Assembly (NCBI RefSeq): GCF_000472705.1
Contig: NZ_AXAE01000015.1
Span: forward strand, 62,001-126,000
Reading direction: 5' to 3'
DNA: 64,000 bases
From: Mesorhizobium erdmanii USDA 3471
GTDB lineage: Bacteria; Pseudomonadota; Alphaproteobacteria; Rhizobiales; Rhizobiaceae
Shown here: in pieces, positions 50,940-60,903 of the stretch
Numbering within the stretch: position 1 is the stretch's first letter
Layout: the number at the start of each line of letters is the position of its first letter
Notes under the pieces: model-generated
Seen by the model: only the letters and a program-made list of their open reading frames with translations
Databases searched by the model: none
What the model was told of the DNA's origin: nothing
Translations under genes and position numbers: made by a program

Positions 50940-53084
50940 ATGACAGTTGGTCGGCAAGCATTTTTGCACACGCGGGCAAGATTATTGATTACAAGCAGCG
51001 CACTGCTGACGGTGTCGTTTGGCTTGGCGGGAACCGGCTGGGCCCAGGACAATTCGACAGGCGATGCGACCGAATTGCAAACGATCATCATCGACGGCAA
51101 GTCGGATCGTGTTGTCGGGCCTGATCCGACCATCGTCGCCAGGGACACCGCGACCGGCACCAAGACCGACACCCCAATTGTCGATGTTCCCGCCTCGGTT
51201 TCAGTTGTCACCCAGAAGGAGCTGGAGGCGCGCCATGTGGAAAGCCTTCAGCAGGCGGTGGCCTACACGTCCAGCGTCCTCACCGACGAATTCGGCAGCG
51301 ACGACCGGTACGACTATATTCGTATCCGCGGTTTCGACCAGACATCACTCGGTACCTATCGTGATGGTTTGGCGGCGCGCATTCCTGCCTGGTTCACCGC
51401 CAGCCGGCTCGAACCCTATGGGCTTCAGCGCGTCGAGGTTCTGAAGGGATCGACATCGACGCTTTTTGGTCTGAACGGCCCTGGCGGACTGGTCAATGCA
51501 ATCACCAAGCGGCCGCCGGATCAGAAGCAGGGGGAGATTTACACATCTTATGGTGACGGCACCAAAGAGGTGGGTGTCGATTTTGGCGGGCCGATCGATC
51601 CCGATGGTGTGTGGACCTATCGGCTCACCGGACTAGCCAAGGATGGCGATCAGGGATGGGATTATTCCAACGATGATCGACTTTACATCGCGCCTGCCTT
51701 GACCATCAAACCCGAGGAAGGAACGTCGCTCACCATCCTGACCGACTACTACAAGCGAGACGGCACAGGCGCACGCGGCTTTCCGACCGGTGCCAATATC
51801 GACATCAACACATTCATGGGCGAGCCGGATTTCAACCGCTTCAACACCGAGCAGGCCGATCTCGGCTACCAGTTCGAGCATGAGTTCAACGAGAACCTGA
51901 CATTCCGCTCCAATGCCCGCTACACGCATTTGAGCCTCGACTATGCCGAGGTCTACGGCGCGTCGCTTGATCCCACCGCGGACCGCACGTCATTTTCCGT
52001 CGACGGCATGTCCAACCGCTTTGCCGCCGACAATCAGCTGCAATACGATACAGGCTGGGACGGGATCGACAGCAAGACGCTCGTCGGCCTCGACTACGCC
52101 GACGACAACACCCGTGAAAAGATCCTGTTCGGCACCGCCGGTCCCATCGACATCGACAATCCGACCTATTGCGGTCTGTCCTGCATCAATCTTGGCCCCT
52201 ACGTGAACTGGCGGGTCAAGCAGCAGGCGGTGGGCATCTATGCCCAGGAGCAATTGACCTTTGACGACCGCTGGATCGTCACCCTCGGCGGGCGCTGGGA
52301 CCGTGTCCATACGATCGCCGACTATCTCGACTCGGGAACGCAGGACGACGATACGGCATCCGCCTTCACCAAGCGTGCCGGCCTGACCTACAAGTTCACG
52401 CCGAATCTCGCGGTCTACGCCAACTATTCGGAAAGTTTCCAGCCGCTCGTGGCCCCAAGCGCCAACGGATACGCGGTCTCGGGTTCGCTGAAGCCTCAGG
52501 AGGGCAAGCAGTATGAGGCGGGCATCAAGTACAAGCCCGACGGCTTTGAGGGTCTGTTCACGGCCGCGATCTTCGACCTGACCCAAACCAATGTGCCGAC
52601 CTATGTCACGCCCGTGATCCAGCAGCAAATCGGCAAGGTCGGCGTCCGCGGCATCGAACTCGAAGGCAAGGCCGCCGTCACGGACGACCTCAATTTGACA
52701 CTTGCCTATTCCTACTGGGATGCCGAAATCCTGGAGAACGGCATTGGCGGGAACATCGGCAACCGGCCGCAGCGCGTTCCTCGCCATCTGGCATCGGCCT
52801 GGCTCGACTATACGCTTCGCGGGGAAGGACGGCGTGGCGACCTGACCATTGGCGGCGGGCTGCGCTATATTGGACAGACCTATGGCGATGACGCGAACAC
52901 GGTTTCGGTTGGCGGCTACGCGGTCGTTGACGCCGCCATAGACTACAAGGTGACGAAGGACGTGACGTTAGCCGTGAACGCAACCAACCTGTTCGACCGG
53001 AAATATGTGACAACCAGCTATTACGGGACCGAATTTTACGGCGACCGGCTGAAGGTCGTCAGCACGCTCAAATACTCCTGGTGA
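50940..53084 (+). CDS. TonB-dependent siderophore receptor
   Basis: The 714-aa outer-membrane protein has a signal peptide (about 1-35, ending GTGWA), a plug domain (IVDVPASVSVVTQKELEARH…IRIRGFDQTSLGTYRDGL…EVLKGSTSTLFGLNGPGGLVNAITKRPP) and a 22-strand beta-barrel ending in a terminal Trp. The TonB box is likely in the first 30 mature residues. FhuA/FoxA-type ferric hydroxamate receptors are the nearest kind; the ligand is not known. No siderophore synthesis or ABC genes are near. It is convergent with the glutamate dehydrogenase. Confidence 0.93.
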   Translation: MTVGRQAFLHTRARLLITSSALLTVSFGLAGTGWAQDNSTGDATELQTIIIDGKSDRVVGPDPTIVARDTATGTKTDTPIVDVPASVSVVTQKELEARHVESLQQAVAYTSSVLTDEFGSDDRYDYIRIRGFDQTSLGTYRDGLAARIPAWFTASRLEPYGLQRVEVLKGSTSTLFGLNGPGGLVNAITKRPPDQKQGEIYTSYGDGTKEVGVDFGGPIDPDGVWTYRLTGLAKDGDQGWDYSNDDRLYIAPALTIKPEEGTSLTILTDYYKRDGTGARGFPTGANIDINTFMGEPDFNRFNTEQADLGYQFEHEFNENLTFRSNARYTHLSLDYAEVYGASLDPTADRTSFSVDGMSNRFAADNQLQYDTGWDGIDSKTLVGLDYADDNTREKILFGTAGPIDIDNPTYCGLSCINLGPYVNWRVKQQAVGIYAQEQLTFDDRWIVTLGGRWDRVHTIADYLDSGTQDDDTASAFTKRAGLTYKFTPNLAVYANYSESFQPLVAPSANGYAVSGSLKPQEGKQYEAGIKYKPDGFEGLFTAAIFDLTQTNVPTYVTPVIQQQIGKVGVRGIELEGKAAVTDDLNLTLAYSYWDAEILENGIGGNIGNRPQRVPRHLASAWLDYTLRGEGRRGDLTIGGGLRYIGQTYGDDANTVSVGGYAVVDAAIDYKVTKDVTLAVNATNLFDRKYVTTSYYGTEFYGDRLKVVSTLKYSW

Positions 53085-53122
53085 GCATGCTGAACGCCAC
53101 GCGCGGATAGCGCTGGAAAAAG

Positions 53123-53152
53123 CGCCGCACACATCAGCTGATGCGTGCGGCG
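53123..53152. terminator. palindromic terminator between TonB receptor and glutamate dehydrogenase
   Basis: The 30-bp near-palindrome has CGCCGCACACATCAG (53123-53137) facing CTGATGCGTGCGGCG (53138-53152), with one mismatch. The real loop would be the central bases. It lies between convergent genes with no strong U-run. Confidence 0.75.
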
Positions 53153-53212
53153 ATCCTCAATTCGTTCCATCAGCGGCCGGATCGGCGAGAGCGCCAACCC
53201 TCAAAATCGCAC

Positions 53213-56200
53213 TCACATCCCCGTCAGGTCGCTCATCAGCCCCGATGCCACCGACAGCCGCGACACGGTGATGTCACCGCCTTCGGTCAACGCCTGCAGC
53301 CGCTCGCGGATGCGTGCGACGCGTTCGCCGCCAGCCTCCAGCCAGGCCGTCACGGGGTCGGCCGCCTTGGCATGACTGGTGAGTGCCGCGACCGCGATGC
53401 CGCGCCGTGCAGCGCCGATCGTGTCGGTGGCGCGCGATAGGGCGAGTTGGTCATAATAGTCCGAAGGCGTGATCGAGCGCGCGGCGTCCTCGACCCGCGG
53501 AATACGGAAGGCATCGCTCACCGCAAAGAACGCCCTTGCCGCGGCGACGATGTCGGCGCCGGCCGTGCGCGCCGTCAGCGCGATGTCGGGGATCAGCTCC
53601 GCCACCTCGCTCAGCGCCAGCTGTTCGGCCAGCTTTTCCGGCGCACCAGCCTTGAACAGCCCGTGCCGCTTCTCCTCGATCCGCTCGCGCGAAAAGGCCG
53701 GCAGCAGCGGAACGAGCTTCGGCTCCAGCGCCTTTCGCGCTTCCTGCAGTTCGGCGATGCGCTGGCTGAGCGGCGCCGTGCCGGTATCGTTCTTGAGATA
53801 CCAGCCGCTGGTCACGTAGATCAGCCGGCTCACCATCTGGTAGAGATCGAGCTGCACCTGGCCGTCGATCTGGTTGTCGAGCGCGTCGATCTCGCGATAG
53901 AGCTCCGGCAGGGCAAAGCCGTCACGCACCACGGCGAAGGTGCGCACCACATCGGCGGCCGCGCGCCCGGTGGCTTCCTGCAGCCGGTTGACGAAGGACG
54001 GGCCGCCGCGATTGACCAGGTCGTTGGCGACGACGCGGGCGATGATCTCGCGGCGCAGCCTGTGGCCATGGATTTCCGAGCCGTATTTCTTCGCCATCCG
54101 GTCGGGGAAATAGCCCATCAGGTCGCGGTCGAAATGCGCGTCATCAGGCACATCGCTGGCGACGATATCGGAAAACAGCACGATCTTGGCATAGGCGAGC
54201 AGCACGCCGAGTTCAGCCCTGGTCAGTGGCTCGCCGCGCGCCTCGCGCTCGGCAAGCGCCGCCGGCGACGGCAGTGTTTCGACGACGCGGTCGAGCAGGC
54301 CGCGCGCTTCGAGGGCCGACATGAAGCGGGCCTGGTGCGCGATGTCGGCAAGGCCGCGCTTGCGGGCGATCGAAAGCGCCAGCGTCTGCTGGTAGTTGTT
54401 GGACAGCACCAGAGCGCCGACCTCGGCGGTCATCTCGGCCAGCAGTTTGTTGCGGGCCGGGCGCGTCAGCGATCCCTTGCGCATCGCCGATGCCAGCGCG
54501 ATCTTGATGTTGACCTCGACGTCGGAGCAGTTGACGCCGCCCGAATTGTCGATGGCGTCGGAATTGCAGCGGCCGCCATTCATGCCGAACTCGATGCGCG
54601 CCCGCTGCGTGACGCCGAGATTGGCGCCCTCGCCGATCACCTTGGCACGCACGTCGAGCGCGGTGATGCGGATGGCGTCATTGGCGCGGTCTCCGACCTC
54701 GGCATTGGTTTCGGCGGACGCCCTCAGATAAGTGCCGATACCGCCGAACCACAGAAGGTCGACCGGCGCCTTGAGGATGGCGGTCATGATCTCGACGGGC
54801 GTTGCAGTGGTCTTGCCGAGGCCGATCGCCGCCGCCGCCGCCGCCGGCAGTGTGATCGACTTCTGGCTGCGCAAGACGATGACGCCGCCTTCCGACAGCT
54901 TCGACTTGTCGTAGTCCTGCCAGCTCGAACGGGCGAGAGCGAACATGCGCTCGCGCTCCGCCATCGACGCCGCCATGTCCGGATCTGGATCGATGAAGAT
55001 GTCGCGATGGTCGAAGGCGGCGATCAGCCTGGTCTTCGGCGACAGCAACATCCCGTTGCCGAACACGTCGCCCGACATGTCGCCGACACCGACCACGGTG
55101 AAGGGCGAGGTCTGGATGTCGCGGTTGATCTCGCGGAAATGTCGCTTCACCGCTTCCCAGGCGCCTTTGGCGGTGATGCCCATCTTCTTGTGGTCATAGC
55201 CGGCCGAGCCGCCGCTGGCGAAGGCGTCGTCGAGCCAGAAGCCATGCTTCTCGGAGATGGCGTTGGCGGTGTCGGAGAAGGTCGCCGTGCCCTTGTCGGC
55301 GGCGACGACGAAATAGGGATCGTCCTGGTCGCGCCTGATGACGCCGGCGGGCGGGATGACACCGTCCAGCCCGATATTGTCGGTGATGGACAGCAGGCTG
55401 GAGACGAAGTTCTTGTAGGCCGAGGTGCCGGCCTCGAAGATCGCGTCGCGGCTGCCGCCGGCCGGCAGGCGCTTGGGGAAGAAGCCGCCCTTGGCGCCGA
55501 CCGGCACGATGACGGCGTTCTTGACCTGTTGCGCCTTGACCAGGCCGAGCACCTCGGTGCGGTAGTCCTGGGCGCGGTCCGACCAGCGCAGGCCGCCACG
55601 CGCCACCGGGCCGAAGCGCAAATGCAGGCCTTCGACCTCTGAGCCGTAGACGAAAATCTCGCGCCACGGCCGTGGTGCCGGCAGTCCCTCGACCGCCTGC
55701 GATTCGAGCTTGATCGCCAGCGACTGACCCTTCTGCTTCGTATCGGCAACGAAATGATTGGTGCGCAGCGAGGCTTCGATCAGATTGAGGTAGCGACGGA
55801 TGATGGTGTCGTCATCGATGTTGGGCACATCCTCCAGCGCATCCTTGATTTTTGCCTTGAGATGCTTTGCCGCCACCACGCCTTCGCCCTCGGCCGTCGG
55901 CCCAAGCCGGGCGACGAACAGGTCATGCAGGCCGCGCGCGATCTCGGGATAACGGTTCAGTGCCGCAGCGATGAAATCCTGGCTTTGCGGAATGCCGACC
56001 TGCTGCAGATAGCGGCCATAGGCACGCAGGATGGTGATTTCGCCGGACCACAGGCCGGCGGTCTGCGCGAGGCCGTTATAGCCGTCATTGTCGACGTCGC
56101 CGCGCCACACCGACAGGAACGCATCCTCGAACAGCGCACCGCCATCGGCGAGATCGATCGGCTTGCCGTAGCTGTTCTCCAACTCCATGTCGTGGATGAA

Positions 56201-58003
56201 GACCATCCCGGATTGCTCGTCGCCGACCTCGAAAGTGCGCTCGCTGATGACCCGGAAGCCGATGTTTTCAAGCACCGGCACCCGCCGCGACAGCGCCACC
56301 GGGCTGCCATGATGATAGATTTTCAGCGCCGCCTGCTGCGGCTTCTGCTCGGCATGACGGTAATAGTCGATGGCGATCGGATTATCGGCACTGATCTTGG
56401 CGATGCGTCCGGCGTCGACCAGCGCCACCGCGGCGCTGAACGAGTCGCGGTAGCTTTCCGGCAGCCTCGCGGCGATGGCCTTCAATGCCTGGTCGCCGCC
56501 ATCGGCATCCGCCGCGTCCGAAAGCGCGTCTTCCCAGGTCCGTACGATGTCGCGGATCGCCGCCTCGATCGTCGCCGGCTCGATCTTCGGCGTCTTGCCG
56601 CCGGAGCGGCCGATGATGAAATGCACGCGCGCCAGCCCGCCTTCGGGGAAGGCCGGGTAATAGGCCGACAGCCGGCCTTCGAACACGGTTTTCAGATAGG
56701 CGCCGATCTTCTCGCGCACGACGCTGTCGTAGCGGTCGCGCGGCACGAAGACGAGAATCGAGACGAAGCGGTCGAACTGGTCGGCGCGCACCAGCGCCCG
56801 TACCCGCGGCCGCTCGATGAGGCCGAGAATGGCTGCGGCATGCTTCCTCAGGATCGGCACCGGCACCTGGAACAATTCGTCGCGCGGATAGCTTTCCAGC
56901 ACGTTGATCAGCGCCTTGCCGGAATGGTCGTGCCGGTCAAAACCGGACTTGGCGATGATGGTTTCGGCCTTGGACCGCAGATACGGGATCTTCATCACCG
57001 AACGCGTGTAGGCGGTCGAGGTGAACAGGCCGACGATGCGCAGTTCACCTGAAAGCGCGCCCTTGGCGGTGTAGGTCTTGATGCCGATATAGTCGAGATA
57101 GATGCGCCGGTGCACGGACGACTTGGCATTGGCCTTGGTGACGATCAGCGGCTCCGGCCCATGCAGGAACGCGCGGATTTCGGGCGTCGTCGTCACCGCT
57201 TCGGTGCCGCGCCGCAGCACCAGCACGTCGGGATCGCTGAGGATGCCGAGGCCGGGCTTGTCGGCGCGCTCCAGATTGCCGCTTTCCTCGCCACCGGTGT
57301 ATTTGAACTCGCGCATGCCTAGGAAGGTGAAATTGTCGTCGCGCAGCCACTCCAGGAAAGCGATCGCCTCGGCGACGCTCTTCTTGTCGAGCGGCACCGC
57401 CGAATAGCGGAATTCCGAGATCGCCTGGTCGAGCCGGGCCAGCATCGGCCGCCAGTCGTTGACGGCGGCATGCACCTGGCCGAGCATCTTGCGCAGCCGT
57501 TCGGTCAAGCCGTTTGCCGCCTCCGCCGTCAACCGCGGTATATGGACGTGGATGACGCTCAGCCGGTCGTGATTGCCATCGTCCTTGGCGAAATTGCCGT
57601 CGCCGAGGATTTCCTCGACCCCGCGCTTGCCGTGGCGAACGGTGATGACCGGATGGGTGACGAGCGTCGGTTCGCCTGATGTCTCGGTGATCTCGCCGAG
57701 GATGGAATCGAACAGGAACGGCATGTTGTCGTTGACGACGGTGATGACCGTCACCGGCCGGCCTTCGCGAACAACGCCCGAATCGGCCTCGACGGCGACG
57801 ACGCACGCGCCCTTCTTGTGGCCGGCAACCGCCTGGCCTGCGAGGTCGGCGGCGCGTTCGAGGTCGGCCGCGTCATAGGCGGCGATGTCTTCGGCCGGCG
57901 CGCGCGCGAGCAGGTAATCGGCGAGCCGGGCTGGCCTTTCCTCGGTCTTGGCCGCCGATGTTGGTTTTTTCTTCGGCTTCGCTGCGGATTTCACGCTGGC
58001 CAT
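53213..58003 (-). CDS. NAD-specific glutamate dehydrogenase, large (180-kDa) class
   Basis: The 1596-aa protein is the large NAD-GDH class of proteobacteria: an N-terminal ACT-like regulatory region, then the catalytic domain with KGGFFPKRLPAGGSRDAIFEAG, GVGDMSGDVFGNGMLLS and LGVTQRARIEFGMNGGRCNSDAIDNSGGVNCSDVEVN, and a long C-terminal extension. It deaminates glutamate to 2-oxoglutarate and is usually catabolic. Length is normal for the class. It has no operon partner here. Confidence 0.95.
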   Translation of the reverse strand: MASVKSAAKPKKKPTSAAKTEERPARLADYLLARAPAEDIAAYDAADLERAADLAGQAVAGHKKGACVVAVEADSGVVREGRPVTVITVVNDNMPFLFDSILGEITETSGEPTLVTHPVITVRHGKRGVEEILGDGNFAKDDGNHDRLSVIHVHIPRLTAEAANGLTERLRKMLGQVHAAVNDWRPMLARLDQAISEFRYSAVPLDKKSVAEAIAFLEWLRDDNFTFLGMREFKYTGGEESGNLERADKPGLGILSDPDVLVLRRGTEAVTTTPEIRAFLHGPEPLIVTKANAKSSVHRRIYLDYIGIKTYTAKGALSGELRIVGLFTSTAYTRSVMKIPYLRSKAETIIAKSGFDRHDHSGKALINVLESYPRDELFQVPVPILRKHAAAILGLIERPRVRALVRADQFDRFVSILVFVPRDRYDSVVREKIGAYLKTVFEGRLSAYYPAFPEGGLARVHFIIGRSGGKTPKIEPATIEAAIRDIVRTWEDALSDAADADGGDQALKAIAARLPESYRDSFSAAVALVDAGRIAKISADNPIAIDYYRHAEQKPQQAALKIYHHGSPVALSRRVPVLENIGFRVISERTFEVGDEQSGMVFIHDMELENSYGKPIDLADGGALFEDAFLSVWRGDVDNDGYNGLAQTAGLWSGEITILRAYGRYLQQVGIPQSQDFIAAALNRYPEIARGLHDLFVARLGPTAEGEGVVAAKHLKAKIKDALEDVPNIDDDTIIRRYLNLIEASLRTNHFVADTKQKGQSLAIKLESQAVEGLPAPRPWREIFVYGSEVEGLHLRFGPVARGGLRWSDRAQDYRTEVLGLVKAQQVKNAVIVPVGAKGGFFPKRLPAGGSRDAIFEAGTSAYKNFVSSLLSITDNIGLDGVIPPAGVIRRDQDDPYFVVAADKGTATFSDTANAISEKHGFWLDDAFASGGSAGYDHKKMGITAKGAWEAVKRHFREINRDIQTSPFTVVGVGDMSGDVFGNGMLLSPKTRLIAAFDHRDIFIDPDPDMAASMAERERMFALARSSWQDYDKSKLSEGGVIVLRSQKSITLPAAAAAAIGLGKTTATPVEIMTAILKAPVDLLWFGGIGTYLRASAETNAEVGDRANDAIRITALDVRAKVIGEGANLGVTQRARIEFGMNGGRCNSDAIDNSGGVNCSDVEVNIKIALASAMRKGSLTRPARNKLLAEMTAEVGALVLSNNYQQTLALSIARKRGLADIAHQARFMSALEARGLLDRVVETLPSPAALAEREARGEPLTRAELGVLLAYAKIVLFSDIVASDVPDDAHFDRDLMGYFPDRMAKKYGSEIHGHRLRREIIARVVANDLVNRGGPSFVNRLQEATGRAAADVVRTFAVVRDGFALPELYREIDALDNQIDGQVQLDLYQMVSRLIYVTSGWYLKNDTGTAPLSQRIAELQEARKALEPKLVPLLPAFSRERIEEKRHGLFKAGAPEKLAEQLALSEVAELIPDIALTARTAGADIVAAARAFFAVSDAFRIPRVEDAARSITPSDYYDQLALSRATDTIGAARRGIAVAALTSHAKAADPVTAWLEAGGERVARIRERLQALTEGGDITVSRLSVASGLMSDLTGM

Positions 58004-58139
58004 GACGCTATTCCCTCCCGTCGAATGCTTTTACGACTATCGTAGCAGATGACCGCTGTTTGGCGACAAAGGTTTGACGGCTTGCCAAGAATTATCCGAA
58101 TTCGGCGGCAAGCCATCATCCAAGAGGAGAAAATGACTC

Positions 58140-58703
58140 ATGACCGGCAAAATATCGGCGCTTGATCTGGCTTCAGGAGAGCTGAGCGAGGCGACGAAAG
58201 CCTATTTCGCCAAATGCCAGGAAAAGCTCGGCCTGGTTCCCAACGTGCTCAAGGCCTATGCCTTCGATGACAAGAAGCTGCGCGCCTTCACCGACATGTA
58301 CAACGATTTGATGCTGGGCGAGTCGGGCCTGTCGAAGCTTGAGCGCGAGATGATCGCGGTCGCCGTCTCCTCGATCAACCATTGCTATTATTGTCTGACC
58401 GCGCATGGCGCGGCGGTGCGCCAGCTGTCCGGCGACCCGGCGCTGGGCGAAATGATGGTCATGAATTTCCGCGCCGCCGCGTTGTCGCCGAGGCAGGCCG
58501 CCATGCTTGAATTCGCCGTCAAGCTGACCGAGGAGCCGGCAAGGATCGTCGAGGCCGATCGGGTTGCGTTGCGCCAGGCCGGCTTCACCGATCGCGACAT
58601 CTGGGACATCGCCTCGACGGCGGCGTTCTTCAACATGTCGAACCGGGTGGCCGCCGCAATCGACATGCGGCCGAACCACGAATACCATGCCATGGCGCGG
58701 TGA
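58140..58703 (+). CDS. AhpD-like peroxidase-related protein
   Basis: The 187-aa carboxymuconolactone-decarboxylase-fold protein has the redox CxxC and His of AhpD-like proteins: Cys82, Cys85, His89 (HCYYCLTAHG). Peroxidase-related members of this family help detoxify peroxides. An ATG at 58133 lies nearer to GAGGAG but is out of frame, so initiation at 58140 uses a spacing of about 13. It is divergent from glutamate dehydrogenase. Confidence 0.88.
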   Translation: MTGKISALDLASGELSEATKAYFAKCQEKLGLVPNVLKAYAFDDKKLRAFTDMYNDLMLGESGLSKLEREMIAVAVSSINHCYYCLTAHGAAVRQLSGDPALGEMMVMNFRAAALSPRQAAMLEFAVKLTEEPARIVEADRVALRQAGFTDRDIWDIASTAAFFNMSNRVAAAIDMRPNHEYHAMAR

Positions 58704-58837
58704 GGCGCGGCAGGAGGCCAACCGCGCCTAATATTAGACATTGCTCATTCCAATTGCTTGTTCGCCGGTTTGGTCCGATGATCGGCAGGCGGCATGACCG
58801 CATGCCGGTTCGATGCCGCTCATCAAGAGAGGAGAAC

Positions 58838-59164
58838 ATGGCGAAGTTTCTCTACGTCTATCACGGCTCCGGCAAGATGCCGACGAGCGACGCCGAGCGA
58901 AAGGCGATGACCGACGCCTGGACAGGCTGGTTTGGAAAACTCGGTTCGGCTGTTGTCGACCCAGGCAATCCGGTCGGCATGTCGAAGACGGTAATGCCCG
59001 GTGGCAAGATAGAAAACAACGGTGGCAGCAACCCGACCGGCGGCTACTCGATCATCGAGGCCAGGGATATCGACGATGCCGCCGAGAAGGCCAAGGGCTG
59101 CCCGATGCTGGCCATGCCGAACTGCAATGTCGAGATCGCACCCATCATCAATATGATGGGCTGA
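58838..59164 (+). CDS. YCII-related protein
   Basis: The 108-aa protein has the YCII/DGPF-like fold: KFLYVYHGSGKMP at the start and GGYSIIEARDIDDAAEKAKGCPMLAM with the usual terminal strand. The family is poorly characterised; some members are found with ECF sigma factors, none of which lies here. AGAGGAG precedes the ATG at a good distance. Confidence 0.85.
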   Translation: MAKFLYVYHGSGKMPTSDAERKAMTDAWTGWFGKLGSAVVDPGNPVGMSKTVMPGGKIENNGGSNPTGGYSIIEARDIDDAAEKAKGCPMLAMPNCNVEIAPIINMMG

Positions 59165-59173
59165 CGCCTCGCC

Positions 59174-59788
59174 TCAGGAACGTGCCGCGATCGCGGCCGC
59201 GGCACCGGCCATCGTCGTGGCGCTGATACGGTTGGCGATCTTCATGGCGCGCTTGCTCTTCAACAGCTTGCGCGCCTGCGAGGCGGCGAGCACCCAGGCG
59301 AGATCGATGGCGATCAGCACCACCGCCATGGTCGCCGTCAGCTCGACCCAGCCGACGATGCTCACCGACGCGAGGTCGATGATGGTCGGCAGCAGCGCCA
59401 GGTAGAACATCATGATCTTGGGGTTGCCGAGCGTCACCGCCATGCCGGCGAAGAACAGTTTCGCCGGGGAATCCTCGCGCGGCATCTCGCCCTCTTTGGC
59501 ATCGACCGGCGCCGTCCACATCTTCCAGGCAAGGTAAGCGAGATAGGCGACGCCCACCCACTTCACCACGACAAACGCAAAGTGGAAGGTCTGCGCCACC
59601 ACGGCCAGCCCGAATACCGCCAGCGACAGCCAGATGCCCTCGCCGATCCACATGGCGAGCAGGAACGGAAACACGTCCCGAAAGCCCTTCGAGATGACGC
59701 GTGCGACGAGGGCCGCGATCGACGGACCAGGCGACCCGGCTGCAACGAACAAGGCGGCGGCGAAAATCAGCAACGAGGCGAGATGCAT
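59174..59788 (-). CDS. LysE/RhtB-family amino acid exporter
   Basis: The 204-aa protein has six hydrophobic segments and the LysE signature near the start (LFVAAGSPGPSIAALVAR) and a TLGNPKIMMFYLALLP segment. Members export lysine, homoserine or other amino acids; the substrate is not predictable. The start at 59788 avoids 34 non-hydrophobic upstream codons. It is convergent with the YCII-like gene, with 9 bp between them. Confidence 0.9.
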   Translation of the reverse strand: MHLASLLIFAAALFVAAGSPGPSIAALVARVISKGFRDVFPFLLAMWIGEGIWLSLAVFGLAVVAQTFHFAFVVVKWVGVAYLAYLAWKMWTAPVDAKEGEMPREDSPAKLFFAGMAVTLGNPKIMMFYLALLPTIIDLASVSIVGWVELTATMAVVLIAIDLAWVLAASQARKLLKSKRAMKIANRISATTMAGAAAAIAARS

Positions 59789-60215
59789 GGCGAGGATCTC
59801 CGCGTCAGGGCTCGATCGACCATAAGTACTCGACAGCCGCGGCTCTGGCAAAGGCAACCCCGATACCGACCATTGGCGCTGACATACCAATGCCTGGGTT
59901 GCGAAGTCCCTTGCAGGCCGCTAGAAGACCCGCCGCGAAACAATTTCGAGCTTCATTTTGCCTCAGTAACCGCCGGTCTCGCCAACTCCCCTGATCACGC
60001 TTGGCAGGGCGCCGCGTCAGCGGTGTCCGCTTCATTTTCAAGTGTTCCTCAGGCGGCGGTTCGAGACCGGTTTGGCACTGCTGAACCGCTGTCGCGCGCT
60101 TTCCGCCGGCGACACCTGACTTCACCATCTCCGCAGCCTACCGCCACGCCGCGCCCGCATGGGCATCTCGACATTGCCGACCTGATGAACTTCCCGACGG
60201 GAAGGCCTTATCGGC
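59789..60215. other. intergenic region between lysE and the DUF1062 gene
   Basis: No gene is supported in these 427 bp. The plus-strand frame crossing it (59582-60568) is low-complexity, Arg-rich and overlaps real genes on both sides. An imperfect inverted repeat CCATTGG…CCAATG (about 59868-59893) lies 80 bp upstream of lysE. Confidence 0.5.
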
Positions 60216-60842
60216 ATGTTTTCGACTCTGCGCATCCACTGGGCGATCACGCCTGCAATCGCACCCCAACCGCTGATCAACTGCAACCGCTGCGGCGACG
60301 TGAAGGCCTATCGCAGCAGCGGAAAATTCCGCGTCAACGCCAACGGCAAGCGCATCGACGTCTGGCTGGTCTATCGCTGCGTCGACTGCGACAATTCCTG
60401 GAATTTCAGCATTTTCGAACGCCGCAATCGCCGCGACATCGACCCCGCGCTGCTGCGGGCCCTCGAAAGCAACGACCCGGCGCTTGCCCGGCGCCATGCC
60501 TTCGACATCGTCGCCTTGCGCAACCAGGTGGGGCGTGTCGAGCCGTTTGCCGATGTCGCCGTGCATAAGCGGTTGGTCGGCGGCGCCAGGGAAAGCGCGG
60601 CCGCCCTGGAACTCCAGCTTGGGCTGGACATGCCGACATCGCTCCGGCTCGACCGTCTGCTTGCCAACGAACTCGGCATTTCGCGCTCGCGGCTACAGGT
60701 GCTGGAGGAACGGCGCCTGCTGGCCGTCGATCCGGACGGAGCCAAGGCCTTGCGTAAGCCGGCCCGTCAGGGAATGACGATCCGGATCGACCTTGCCGGC
60801 GAGCCGGATCGGGAAGCCATCATCCGCGCGGCCGGCGGCTGA
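60216..60842 (+). CDS. DUF1062-family protein with zinc-finger cysteines
   Basis: The 208-aa protein matches DUF1062: cysteines in CNRCG (23-26) and CVDC (55-58) form a likely zinc site, WLVYRCVDCDNSWNFSIFER is the hallmark and RLDRLLANELGISRSRLQVLEE resembles an S4-like RNA-binding element. Function unknown. GGGAAGG lies 11 bp before the ATG. It is convergent with typA. Confidence 0.82.
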   Translation: MFSTLRIHWAITPAIAPQPLINCNRCGDVKAYRSSGKFRVNANGKRIDVWLVYRCVDCDNSWNFSIFERRNRRDIDPALLRALESNDPALARRHAFDIVALRNQVGRVEPFADVAVHKRLVGGARESAAALELQLGLDMPTSLRLDRLLANELGISRSRLQVLEERRLLAVDPDGAKALRKPARQGMTIRIDLAGEPDREAIIRAAGG

Positions 60843-60848
60843 ACGAGA

Positions 60849-60880
60849 GAGGGGCGAAGCACCGATGCTTCGCCCCTCTT
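60849..60880. terminator. bidirectional hairpin between DUF1062 gene and typA
   Basis: AGAGGGGCGAAGCA (60849-60862) pairs perfectly over 14 bp with TGCTTCGCCCCTCT (60867-60880) around CCGA. It stands between convergent genes; U-runs are weak. Confidence 0.85.
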
Positions 60881-60903
60881 GTGAATAGTCAGAAGTAAGA
60901 AAA

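Noticed and set aside
53447..55642. A 731-codon plus-strand frame inside the glutamate dehydrogenase gene
   Set aside because: It is antisense to strongly conserved dehydrogenase motifs and has no protein-like motif itself.
59582..60568. A 328-codon plus-strand frame across the lysE-DUF1062 interval
   Set aside because: It is Arg/Pro-rich low-complexity, overlaps lysE antisense and DUF1062 out of frame, and lacks a ribosome binding site.
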